A stretch of DNA of 64,000 nt. Source: CAVQCJ01 sp963849365. GTDB taxonomy: Bacteria > Actinomycetota > Actinomycetes > Prado026. The translations under genes and the position numbers were made by a program. The stretch covers positions 496,001 through 560,000 of the forward strand of contig CAWKHA010000004.1 of assembly GCA_963849365.1 (NCBI GenBank). Reading direction: 5' to 3'. The notes beneath the pieces were generated by a model. That model did no database searches. It was not told the origin of the DNA and saw nothing but the letters and a program-made list of their open reading frames with translations. Of this stretch, positions 56,846-64,000 are shown in pieces (positions within the stretch are counted from its first letter, which is position 1; each line of letters opens with the position of its first letter).

Positions 56846-58408
56846 TCAGCCCTTCGACGGGCCGCCGCCCGGGACGAAGCCGCCCGCCCCGCCCAGGCCA
56901 CCGAGCCCCGCCGCGCCCGCGAAGCGTGCGAACCGGTTGTTGATCGTGCTGGTCGGTATGGCTGCGCGCACGTCCGCGAGCACCACCTGCTGGCCGGCGG
57001 ACAGGCCTCCGGTGATCTGGGTGTACAGCGGGCCGACGGCGCCGACGGTGACGACCTGGCGCTGCTGCGTGTCGCCCTGGAGCAGCAGCACGTACGTCAG
57101 CGCGCCGAGGTGCTGGACGGCCGACGTCGGGACCGACAGGGCATCCTTCGCCTCGGCGACGACGAGCGTGACCGATGCCTGGATCCCGTCGCGGAGCCCG
57201 GCCGGCGTGCCACCGAACGTGAGCCGCACCAGATAGCTCGAACCCCCCGACGTGGTCGGCGCGGCCGCGACGTAGGACACCGTCGCGGCCAGCGGCCGGC
57301 CGGTCCCGTCCGGCACCACGGTCGCCTGCTGGCCCACCTCGACGAGCGGGACCTCGGCCACGTCGACCGGCACCGAGACGCTGTGCAAGACCGGGTCGAT
57401 CACGTCGATGGCACTGCTCGCCGAGCCCGCCGTGGCGGTCTGACCGACGGTCAGCCCGACCGAGCTCACCGTCCCGGCGAACGGGCTGACGATGACCGCC
57501 TGCGCGAGGTTCTGCCGGGCGACTGCGAGCTCGGCCTGAGCGGCGTCCACGGCGGCCTGGTCGGCGGCGAGCTGGGCCGCGCTGACGGCCGTGGTAGCCG
57601 ATGCCGCGCTCGTGCTGCCCGACCGGTTGCCGCTCGAGCTCTGCCTGGACGCGGTGGCCAGCAGCCGGTCCAGCGCCGCCTCCTGCGCGGAGACGCCCTG
57701 CTGCAGCTGAAGGACCCGCGTCTCGTCGGAGAGCACGAGCTCTTGCGCCTGCGCGCACGTCGTGGGCGCAGCCGTGGGGGCCGGCGCGGTCGACGGCGAC
57801 GGCGACGCGGAAGCCGACGGGGACGCGGACGGAGCCGGACTCGGTGTCCCGGCGCACAACGTGGCCGCGGTCGCGAGGTCGGTCTTCGCCGTCGCGAGCG
57901 CCCGGTCGACCTGGCGGACGGACGCGAGCAGCTTCTGCTGCGCCCGCGCCATCGAGACGGTCGAGGAGCCCGAGCCGGACGACGCCGACGAACCCGACGT
58001 ACCCGATCCGGAGGTCGAGCTCTGAGCGGTCTCCGCCTGGTGCAACGTCAGCCCCGCGTCGGCGACGCCGGCCGCGGCGTACGCGACCGCCGAGCGCAGG
58101 GCAGTCGTGTCAAGCCAGGCCAGCAGCTCACCGGCGCGCACCGTGTCACCCACCGCGACACGTACGGCGGCGACGGTGCCGGAGACCGGGAAGGACACCG
58201 TCGCGGCTGTCCCCGGCTCGATCGTCCCGGTCGCCTGCAGGACCTGCTGCACCGTCTGCGTGCTCACGGTCGCCGTCCGGTAGGCGGGTGAGTCCTGGCG
58301 GGTCGAGGCGTACGCGGTCACGCCGGCGGCCACGACCAGCACCCCCGCGGCCACTGCGATCGCGGTCAGCGCTCGGGCCGTGGCGCCGCGACGCGTCCGG
58401 CTACGCAT
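56846..58408 (-). CDS. Second HlyD/MacA-like efflux adaptor
   Basis: The 520-residue protein has an N-terminal membrane anchor (about 15-36), biotinyl-lipoyl-like strands (GTIEPGTAATVSFPVSGTVAAV), a long helical hairpin interrupted by Ser/Pro/Ala linkers (SPSASASPSPS), then beta-barrel and membrane-proximal parts (VVPDGTGRPLAATVSYV). It resembles the adaptor encoded at 61415 and would join the same MacB-type pump or replace it. The ATG lies eight bases inside the end of the upstream lipoprotein gene. The C-terminus is Gly-rich. Confidence 0.85.
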   Translation of the reverse strand: MRSRTRRGATARALTAIAVAAGVLVVAAGVTAYASTRQDSPAYRTATVSTQTVQQVLQATGTIEPGTAATVSFPVSGTVAAVRVAVGDTVRAGELLAWLDTTALRSAVAYAAAGVADAGLTLHQAETAQSSTSGSGTSGSSASSGSGSSTVSMARAQQKLLASVRQVDRALATAKTDLATAATLCAGTPSPAPSASPSASASPSPSTAPAPTAAPTTCAQAQELVLSDETRVLQLQQGVSAQEAALDRLLATASRQSSSGNRSGSTSAASATTAVSAAQLAADQAAVDAAQAELAVARQNLAQAVIVSPFAGTVSSVGLTVGQTATAGSASSAIDVIDPVLHSVSVPVDVAEVPLVEVGQQATVVPDGTGRPLAATVSYVAAAPTTSGGSSYLVRLTFGGTPAGLRDGIQASVTLVVAEAKDALSVPTSAVQHLGALTYVLLLQGDTQQRQVVTVGAVGPLYTQITGGLSAGQQVVLADVRAAIPTSTINNRFARFAGAAGLGGLGGAGGFVPGGGPSKG

Positions 58409-59300
58409 TCGTCCCGCTGCCCGTCGCGCTGCGGCCGAACCCGCCGAACCCGGCGCGGCAGCCGTTCGCGTCCGGCTTGCTGATCGCGATGGACGTCGCC
58501 GCGATGTCGCCGCGCTCGTTCGCCTTGCCGAGGGCCGTTGCGCACACCCCGACGACAGCAGCGGCACTGGTCGCTGTGACCGTCTGCGTGACGGTCGTGG
58601 TCGACGTCAGCGTGATGGTGATCGCCGCCGGCGAGCTGGACGGCGCGGCCGTCGAGCGTGCCTCCCGCAGCACGCCTTGCACGGTGACGGTCGAACCGGA
58701 CACCGAGCTCACCGTGCCGGTGGCGAACGCGAACTCCCGCACACCCTGGGCACCCGAGGGGGCTCCGCTCGGCCGGGGCGCGCCGGTGCCACCGCCCTGC
58801 GCGCGGCCCTGGCTGTCGTTGCCGCCTGGACCGCGGCCGTTCGCCGTCGGGCAGGAACCGTTCGCCTTCGTTTCGATGCGCACCGACGTCGCGGTGAGCG
58901 TGTCGCTCGACCCGGACACCGGCGTCCCGGTCACCGTGACGCACTGCCCGGCGGCGACCGTGCCGGTGACGGTCCGGGAGAACCGGGTCGCCTTCGTGTA
59001 CGTGACCGTCGTCTGCGAGTCGGTGCCCTGCACCTGCAACGACCCGGGCGAGGCCGCGGCGATCAGGCCCGATGCGCCGGGGAAGTTCGCACCGCCGAAG
59101 CCACCGCCCTGGCCACCCTGGCCGTTGCGCTGACCGCTGGGCGCCGACGAAGGTGCCCCAGCCTGCGCCGTCCCGGACCCGGAACCGGAACCGGAACCGC
59201 ACGCGGCGACGACGACCACGAGCGGGACCAGCGCGAGCGCCGCCGCCGTCCGGGCGGACCGTCGCCGGGACCAGCTCGCGCCGCGCCGCCACCCCAGCAC
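58401..59300 (-). CDS. Secreted lipoprotein with DUF5666-like domains
   Basis: The precursor has an Arg-rich n-region, a hydrophobic stretch and the lipobox VAAC, then Gly/Ser linker and two beta domains. They contain repeats of the form SLQVQGTDSQTTVTY and TVSSVSGSTVTVQGVL, similar to DUF5666. The GTG at 59300 is chosen because GGGAG lies seven bases upstream and gives a proper signal peptide; an in-frame ATG at 59393 would add about 31 unconserved residues. It sits between the MacB-like permease and the second adaptor, so it is probably an accessory part of the pump. Confidence 0.72.
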   Translation of the reverse strand: MLGWRRGASWSRRRSARTAAALALVPLVVVVAACGSGSGSGSGTAQAGAPSSAPSGQRNGQGGQGGGFGGANFPGASGLIAAASPGSLQVQGTDSQTTVTYTKATRFSRTVTGTVAAGQCVTVTGTPVSGSSDTLTATSVRIETKANGSCPTANGRGPGGNDSQGRAQGGGTGAPRPSGAPSGAQGVREFAFATGTVSSVSGSTVTVQGVLREARSTAAPSSSPAAITITLTSTTTVTQTVTATSAAAVVGVCATALGKANERGDIAATSIAISKPDANGCRAGFGGFGRSATGSGTNA

Positions 59301-59430
59301 CGTTTCACTCCCGCCGTGGCGGTTCCCCGTCCGGTCGACGGTGCCGGCCACGACCACGGCGGGTGTGGAACGGGGCTGTGCGGGAGCGTTCATCGCGGCC
59401 ACTCCTGGGGCGTCGTCGGTCGGGGCGTGG

Positions 59431-60663
59431 TCATTCGCTGCGCAGGGCGTCGATCGGGGCCAGCCGCGCCGCGCGGCTGGCCGGGTACACGCCGAACAGC
59501 AGCCCGATCGCGAGCGCCACAGTGATCGAGCCGACGACGGCCGGGACCGACAGCGCGACCGGGTTCGCGATGAACGAGGGCAGCACCTTGGCCCCCGCGA
59601 TCCCGACCGCCGCACCGAGCAGGCCGCCGGTGAAGCCGAGCAGCGACGCCTCCAGCAGGAACTGTCGACGGATCAGCCGCGGCCGGGCCCCGAGCGCCTT
59701 GCGCAGGCCGATCTCGCGGATCCGCTCGGTCACCGAGACCAGCATGATGTTCATGACGCCGATCCCGCCGACCAGCAGCGAGATCGCGGCGATCCCGGCC
59801 AGCAGGATCGTCAGAGTCTTGGACACCGCCGCCGCCGTGCTGACCAGGGAGTCCTGCGTCGTGATCGTGAAGTCGGCCGACGCGGCGTCGGTGATCCCGT
59901 GCAGCGCCAGCAGCTCCGATTGCGCCTCCTGGTACGCCGCGGACAGCGTCGCCTGCGATCTCGCCTGCACGTAGACGGTCTGCACCGACGTCCGGCTGGT
60001 ACCGCCGAAGACGCGCTGCTGCGCCGTGCTCATCGGGATCACGGCCGTGTCGTCGTTGTTGGCGTTGCCGGTCGACCCGTTCGCGGCGAGCACCCCGACC
60101 ACCGTGAACGGCTTGCCGGCGATGGTCACCGACTGGCCGACGACATCGGTGAACCCGAAGAGCTCCTCCGCGGTCGTGGCACCGAGGACGACGTCGGTGG
60201 CGGCCGCCGCGTCGTCCGCCGCTGTGAAGAACGAGCCGTGCTGGAGGGTCCGGGACCGGACCGAGAGCCAGGAAGGCGTGGTGCCGACGACCGTCGTGGT
60301 CCAGTTGTTCGTACCCGCGGTCAGGCTCTCCGAGCCGGACGTCGTCGCCGCCACCGCCGCGATGTCCGGCGCGACGACCGGTGACGCCAGCGCCTGGGCG
60401 TCCGCCTGCGTCAGCGTCGACGCGGTGCCGAAGCCGCCGCGCAGACCGGTCGTGCTCGTCGTGCTGCCCGGGGAGATGATCAGCAGGTTGGTGCCGAGCG
60501 CCTCGACCTGCGCCGTCACGGCCTGCTGCGCCCCGACGCCCAGGCCGACCGTGAGGATCACTGCGGCGATGCCGATCAGGATGCCGAGCACGGTCAGCAT
60601 GGACCGCAGCCGGTGCGTGCGCATCGCGTCCAGGCTGGTCCGGAGCGTGTCGAGCCAGGTCAT
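59431..60663 (-). CDS. MacB-type ABC transporter permease
   Basis: The 410-residue protein has an N-terminal helix (RLRSMLTVLGILIGIAAVIL), a large extracytoplasmic MacB-PCD domain and three C-terminal helices. The FtsX signature is VGGIGVMNIMLVSVTERIREIGLRKALGAR. This mechanotransmission-type permease works with the ATPase and adaptor encoded upstream. Its ATG overlaps the ATPase stop by four bases (ATGA). Substrates are unknown; macrolides, peptides and lipids are exported by relatives. Confidence 0.92.
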   Translation of the reverse strand: MTWLDTLRTSLDAMRTHRLRSMLTVLGILIGIAAVILTVGLGVGAQQAVTAQVEALGTNLLIISPGSTTSTTGLRGGFGTASTLTQADAQALASPVVAPDIAAVAATTSGSESLTAGTNNWTTTVVGTTPSWLSVRSRTLQHGSFFTAADDAAAATDVVLGATTAEELFGFTDVVGQSVTIAGKPFTVVGVLAANGSTGNANNDDTAVIPMSTAQQRVFGGTSRTSVQTVYVQARSQATLSAAYQEAQSELLALHGITDAASADFTITTQDSLVSTAAAVSKTLTILLAGIAAISLLVGGIGVMNIMLVSVTERIREIGLRKALGARPRLIRRQFLLEASLLGFTGGLLGAAVGIAGAKVLPSFIANPVALSVPAVVGSITVALAIGLLFGVYPASRAARLAPIDALRSE

Positions 60664-61415
60664 ACCGCGACCTCGCCGTCCGGGCGCCGCCCGGTCGAGG
60701 GCGCGTCCGCGACGACCTGCCCGTCCCGCATCCGTACGACCCGGCGGGCCTGCGCAGCCACGTCGGCCTCGTGCGTGATCAGGACGATGGTGCGACCGGC
60801 TTCGTGCAGCTCGCGCAGCAGGCCCAGCGCGTCTGTGGTCGACACCGAGTCGAGGTTGCCGGTCGGCTCGTCGGCGAGGATGAGGTCCGGCTCGGTGACC
60901 AGCGCCCGCGCCACCGCGACCCGCTGCTGCTGACCGCCGGAGAGCTCGCCGGGTCGGTGCTGTACCCGGTCGCCGAGGCCGACCCGGTCCAGCGCGGCGA
61001 CGGCCCGGTCGCGCCGCTCGTGCCTCGGCACGCCCGCGTAGGCCAGCGGCAGCTCGACGTTGCGCAGCGCCGTCAGCGAGGGCAACAGGTTGAACTGCTG
61101 GAACACGAACCCGATGCGCCGGTTGCGGACGGCGGCGAGCTCGTCCTCGGACATCGTCCCGACGTCCTCGCCGGCGAGGTGGTACGAGCCACCGGTCGGC
61201 ACGTCCAGGCAGCCGACGATGTGCATGAGGGTCGACTTGCCGGAGCCGGAGGGGCCCATCACCGCGACGAACTCGCCGGGGTGGATGTCCAGGCTCACCC
61301 CACGCAGCGCCTCCACCTCGAGCGAGCCGCTGCGGTACACCTTGTGGACGTCCTGCAGCGCGATGACCGGCGCGGCGAGCGGGATCGGGACGTACGACGT
61401 CGTCGGTGCGGCCAT
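60660..61415 (-). CDS. MacB/LolD-type ABC transporter ATPase
   Basis: The 251-residue ATPase has Walker A GPSGSGKST, Q-loop FVFQQFNLLPSLTALRNVEL, signature LSGGQQQRVAVARALV, Walker B LILADEPTGNLD and switch His in ITHEADVAAQARR. FQQFNLLP and ADEPTGNLDS are diagnostic of the MacB/LolD/FtsE subfamily. It starts within the stop of the adaptor gene (TGATG) and ends within the permease start. Confidence 0.95.
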   Translation of the reverse strand: MAAPTTSYVPIPLAAPVIALQDVHKVYRSGSLEVEALRGVSLDIHPGEFVAVMGPSGSGKSTLMHIVGCLDVPTGGSYHLAGEDVGTMSEDELAAVRNRRIGFVFQQFNLLPSLTALRNVELPLAYAGVPRHERRDRAVAALDRVGLGDRVQHRPGELSGGQQQRVAVARALVTEPDLILADEPTGNLDSVSTTDALGLLRELHEAGRTIVLITHEADVAAQARRVVRMRDGQVVADAPSTGRRPDGEVAV

Positions 61416-62671
61416 CAGCCGCTCCCCGCCTTGGGGACCTCGACGACAGGACCGCCATCGTTGCCACCGAAACCGCCGTTGACGCCGTTGCCGCCACCGA
61501 AACCGCCGTTGCCGGCACCGAAGCCGCCGCGTGTCCCGCCGGTGCCGGTACCGGTACCGCGGGTGACGGTGCGGATCGCGAGCACGACCGTGTCGCCCTC
61601 GGTCAGGCCGGAGACGACCTGTGTCGAGCCACCCGAGCTCAGCCCGGTGGTGATCTCCTGCTGGGAGCGGGTGCCGTTCCGGTCGACGGTGACGTACGCC
61701 TTTCCGCCGCTGCGCGTGACGGCCAGCGTCGGCACCACGAGCACGTTGCTGACCTGCTTGTACGTGATCGCCAGGCTCACGGTGGCACCCGCGTACAAGC
61801 CGGCGGGGCTGCCGGTGACCGCGACCACGACCGGGAACGTCGCGCTGCCCGAGCTCGATGACGCGACGATGCCGACCGAAGTGACGAGGCCGAACACGGG
61901 GGTGCTCGCGCCGGTCGGGGTGATCGTGACCTGGTCACCCTTCGCGACGTTGGCCACGTCGGTCGCGTCGACGGTGGCGTCGACGACGTACGACCCGGTG
62001 CTGATGACCTGGATGTCCGCGGACGAGGACGAGGACGACGAGGAGGACGAGCTTGCGGTGGACGACCCGCCGCCGGACCCCGACCCGTTGCCGGCGCCGC
62101 TCGACCCCGAACCGCTCGTCTGCTGCCCCACCGTCACGTTGACCGCGGTGACCGTACCGGCGATGGGTGAGGTCAGCGTTGCGCCCGCCAGTGCCGCCTG
62201 CGCATCTGCGACCTGCGCTCTCGCGACCGTGATCCCGGCCCGGTCCGCAGCCAGCTGGGCCGACGAGGCTCCGACCGTCTGGCCGGAGTCCAGGCGGGCC
62301 CGGGCCGAGGCCAGCGCCGCCTTCGCCTGCGCCACCTGGCTGACCAGGGACGCCGAGGAGAGCCTCGCCAGCCGCTGCCCCTTCGCGACCTTCTGGCCTT
62401 CTTCGACGTACACCCCGGTGACCTCGCCGGAGGCGCCGAAGCTCAGGTCCTCGGTGGCGGCGGGCTCGATCGTGCCGGACGCCGTCACCGACTGGCGGAC
62501 GTTGCCGGTGGAGACCGTGACGGTCCGGTAGGTGACGGCGGCGGCGCTTGCGCCGGCCGAGGAGCGGGTTATGGCCCAGGCACCGGTCCCGGCGGCCGCC
62601 AGCACGACCACCACGATCGGGACGACGACTTTCCACCACCGCCTGCGGCGCACCGAGGACTGCTCTGCCAC
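61415..62671 (-). CDS. HlyD/MacA-like efflux adaptor
   Basis: The 418-residue protein has one anchor helix (about 12-34), lipoyl half-motifs on either side of a helical hairpin (GTIEPAATEDLSFGASGEV and LTSPIAGTVTAVNVTVGQQ), a Ser/Gly run and a beta-barrel domain, ending in Gly/Asn-rich repeats. It is the first gene of the MacAB-like operon, preceded by GGGAGG. In Gram-positive cells such adaptors act without an outer-membrane channel. A second adaptor gene lies 3 kb downstream in the same operon. Confidence 0.88.
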   Translation of the reverse strand: MAEQSSVRRRRWWKVVVPIVVVVLAAAGTGAWAITRSSAGASAAAVTYRTVTVSTGNVRQSVTASGTIEPAATEDLSFGASGEVTGVYVEEGQKVAKGQRLARLSSASLVSQVAQAKAALASARARLDSGQTVGASSAQLAADRAGITVARAQVADAQAALAGATLTSPIAGTVTAVNVTVGQQTSGSGSSGAGNGSGSGGGSSTASSSSSSSSSSSADIQVISTGSYVVDATVDATDVANVAKGDQVTITPTGASTPVFGLVTSVGIVASSSSGSATFPVVVAVTGSPAGLYAGATVSLAITYKQVSNVLVVPTLAVTRSGGKAYVTVDRNGTRSQQEITTGLSSGGSTQVVSGLTEGDTVVLAIRTVTRGTGTGTGGTRGGFGAGNGGFGGGNGVNGGFGGNDGGPVVEVPKAGSG

Positions 62672-63013
62672 CGAACCTCCCGCCCGGGACGCCGTGGCGC
62701 GCGACCGCGCGCACGGACTGGTGCGACGCCCACGGTGGAAGGGCTACCTGCGGACAGCCTCGGGCCGCCCTGAGAGTTCCGTGAGAATCCGCCCGCCGAC
62801 GGCCCCCCGCCGACGGTGGGCCGCGGCTCCCCCCTCGCCCCCGGGGGGCCCCCTCCTCCGACTGGTGCGCGCGTCTTGTGCCTAAGCAGGCCTGGTTAGG
62901 CCCAAGACGCGCGCACCAGTCGGAGGCGGGGGCCGCGGGCGGGGTCGGCGGGGGGCCGCGGGCGGGCGCCTCTCCTGGCTGGGGTCCGCGCCCCGCCGCC
63001 GGCCGTCCGGGAG
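62672..63013. other. Intergenic region with operon promoter and long hairpin
   Basis: These 342 bases hold no convincing gene. They should contain the promoter of the efflux operon next to 62672 and the terminator of the PadR-associated gene near 63000. The clear structure is a hairpin with arms 62855-62878 and 62903-62926, described separately. G- and C-runs around 62810-62860 are unremarkable for this genome. Confidence 0.6.
62855..62926. terminator. Perfect 24-bp hairpin with inner stem
   Basis: CCTCCGACTGGTGCGCGCG... (62855-62878) pairs exactly with 62903-62926. Inside it CCTAA/TTAGG (62881-62885 and 62896-62900) forms a second short stem after a small internal mismatch, so the total stem is about 30 bp. 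It lies about 90 bases past the stop of the minus-strand gene at 63014. No T-run follows. Confidence 0.7.
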
Positions 63014-63673
63014 TCAGCCGGGAAGCGGCTGACCGGAAGAGACCACCCGCTGGCGCCGCCCGTGCACCCCGTACACGACGAAGCCCAGCCCGATCAGCAG
63101 CCCCAGCGCGGGGATCAGCGGGGCCCACAGGAACCAGATCGTGGACGTCACGGCCGCTGCCGCGACCAGGTACGCGCCGTTCGACTGTCCGACGGCGAGC
63201 AGGAGCAGCCCGACGAGCGCAGCGATCGCACCGCCGATGACCACCGGGCCCACCCATCGGCCCTCCGTCCAGCCGTCCTCCGAGGCGATGGTCCAGCCGA
63301 GCCCCACGTACAGGGACCACACCAGGACGGGAACGGACAGGACCGTGGCGACGAGGCGTCCACCCGGTTCCGGCCCCTGTTGACTCATGACGCCTTCCTT
63401 CCGACCCGCGGGCCTCTCGGCCCGCAGGTGCTGGTGGCGCCAGGAGAGGTCGGCGGGGATGCCGAGGAGCATGCGGGCGGCGATCGCCCGGGAGACCGGA
63501 CCCGGCCCGATCCCGGCTGCCCGCGCGGCAGCCAGCTGGTCGTGCAGGTCGGCGGCGATCTCGCCGCGCCGGGTCAGCGCAGTCGGGCGGTCCAGACCGC
63601 GGGTGTAAGTGCGGGTCCAGAGCTCGGTCAGCCGGGCGCCGAGCACGGGCGGCCGTGCTGCGGTGGTGCTCAC
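63014..63673 (-). CDS. PadR-associated membrane protein
   Basis: The 219-residue protein has a helical cytoplasmic first half (RRGEIAADLHDQLAAARAAG and ARMLLGIPADLSWRHQH) of the kind found N-terminal to many PadR-linked membrane proteins, and four helices in the second half. The pattern with DLSWR is typical of genes paired with PadR regulators. The GTG at 63673 overlaps the padR stop (GTGA). It may sense or transmit envelope stress together with the regulator. The function is not established. Confidence 0.75.
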   Translation of the reverse strand: MSTTAARPPVLGARLTELWTRTYTRGLDRPTALTRRGEIAADLHDQLAAARAAGIGPGPVSRAIAARMLLGIPADLSWRHQHLRAERPAGRKEGVMSQQGPEPGGRLVATVLSVPVLVWSLYVGLGWTIASEDGWTEGRWVGPVVIGGAIAALVGLLLLAVGQSNGAYLVAAAAVTSTIWFLWAPLIPALGLLIGLGFVVYGVHGRRQRVVSSGQPLPG

Positions 63674-64000
63674 GCCGGGCTCGCCCCGGGCGAAGGGTGG
63701 CGGGCGGCCCGACCACCAGGGGCGGCCTCGGGGCCGCGGTCAGCGCGGACACGAGCCGCGGTGAGCGCCGCCGCGCCGGCACCGGTCACCCGGTAGAGCC
63801 GGCGGCGGGGGCGGCCCTCGGCCTCGGCCACCGCCGCGTCCTCCCACCGGGCCTCGAGCAGCCCGGCCTCGGCGAGCCGGCCGAGGGCCTTGTAGAGCGT
63901 GCCGTGGGCGGTCAGCCGCCTCGCGCCCGTTTCGTCGGCCAGCTGCGCCGCGACCGCGTACCCGTGGAAGTCGGGCCGGCCCGCCCGGCCGAGGGCCACC
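63670..64000 (-). CDS. PadR family transcriptional regulator, N-terminus beyond the window
   Basis: About 110 residues are visible: the PadR winged-helix pattern DFHGYAVAAQL...HGTLYKALGRLAEAGLLEARW and the wing GRPRRRLYRVTGAGAAALTAA. In PadR proteins a further 15-20 residues precede ALGRAGRPDFHG, so the start most likely lies outside the right edge. It is the first gene of a pair with the membrane protein. PadR proteins usually repress their own operon and often an efflux pump, and the MacAB-like operon next door is a possible target. Confidence 0.88.
   Translation of the reverse strand, partial: VALGRAGRPDFHGYAVAAQLADETGARRLTAHGTLYKALGRLAEAGLLEARWEDAAVAEAEGRPRRRLYRVTGAGAAALTAARVRADRGPEAAPGGRAARHPSPGASPA

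Noticed and set aside
62672..63013. tRNA or small RNA gene in the longest intergenic gap
   Set aside because: No cloverleaf, T-loop or anticodon arm could be recognised. The only structure is a simple long hairpin.

Overview
The window is very GC-rich DNA with GTG starts used almost as often as ATG and no tRNA, rRNA, CRISPR array or transposase that I can see. It encodes two mycothiol genes (mshA, mshD), an HBHA-like protein, a DUF2516 protein, a GlnR-type regulator and an RsiG-type anti-sigma factor. Together these point to a free-living actinobacterium, probably of a sporulating or motile lineage. I cannot name the genus from sequence alone.

Layout. Bases 1-6.9 kb match in content and order a block known from Mycobacterium tuberculosis around Rv0474-Rv0491: the tail of phoU, gpm, a ybjN-like gene, mshA, a macro-domain gene, DUF2516, an HBHA-like gene, its XRE regulator, then a TipA-like MerR regulator. 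Bases 5.9-11.4 kb hold an operon of a beta-keto acid cleavage enzyme, RsiG and an asparaginase, divergent from a 959-residue DUF4388 protein with a long repetitive coiled coil. After dtd and a YjbR gene, 12.6-26.8 kb is a Wzx/Wzy-type exopolysaccharide locus: initiating sugar-phosphate transferase, two glycosyltransferases, polymerase, a flippase fused to a sulfotransferase, gmd and fcl for GDP-L-fucose, a methyltransferase, a tyrosine autokinase, and two cell-envelope proteins (LSHTG-type and DUF4012).

Bases 26.9-34.6 kb carry Fur, YgfZ, nitrobindin and small membrane genes, then sulfur genes (DUF1416, thiosulfate sulfurtransferase, DUF4395) behind a cysteine-rich leader peptide, a membrane thioredoxin, a MoaD-like protein and a hydrolase. 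Bases 34.7-45.5 kb form a phosphate block: GlnR-like regulator, mshD, ppk1, a CYTH-CHAD protein, a Nudix/phosphatase fusion and pstSCAB behind a clear PHO box. Polyphosphate synthesis, binding and phosphate import therefore sit side by side. Bases 45.7-56.2 kb are metabolic and membrane genes. Bases 56.3-64 kb are a MacAB-like efflux operon with two adaptors, and a PadR regulator that runs off the right edge.

Beyond genes, the window contains many long, nearly perfect intergenic inverted repeats. They fall into at least two sequence families. One has five copies sharing the core CTACGGGCNGGTAAG. The other has two copies sharing GATCATGAGAGATG and flanked by C-rich and G-rich tandem repeats. 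Several genes have a TANNNT box 6-7 bases before the start codon, which predicts leaderless transcripts. The most notable candidates for new biology are these palindrome families, the flippase-sulfotransferase fusion, the cysteine leader peptide, the RsiG operon and the DUF4388 coiled-coil protein.
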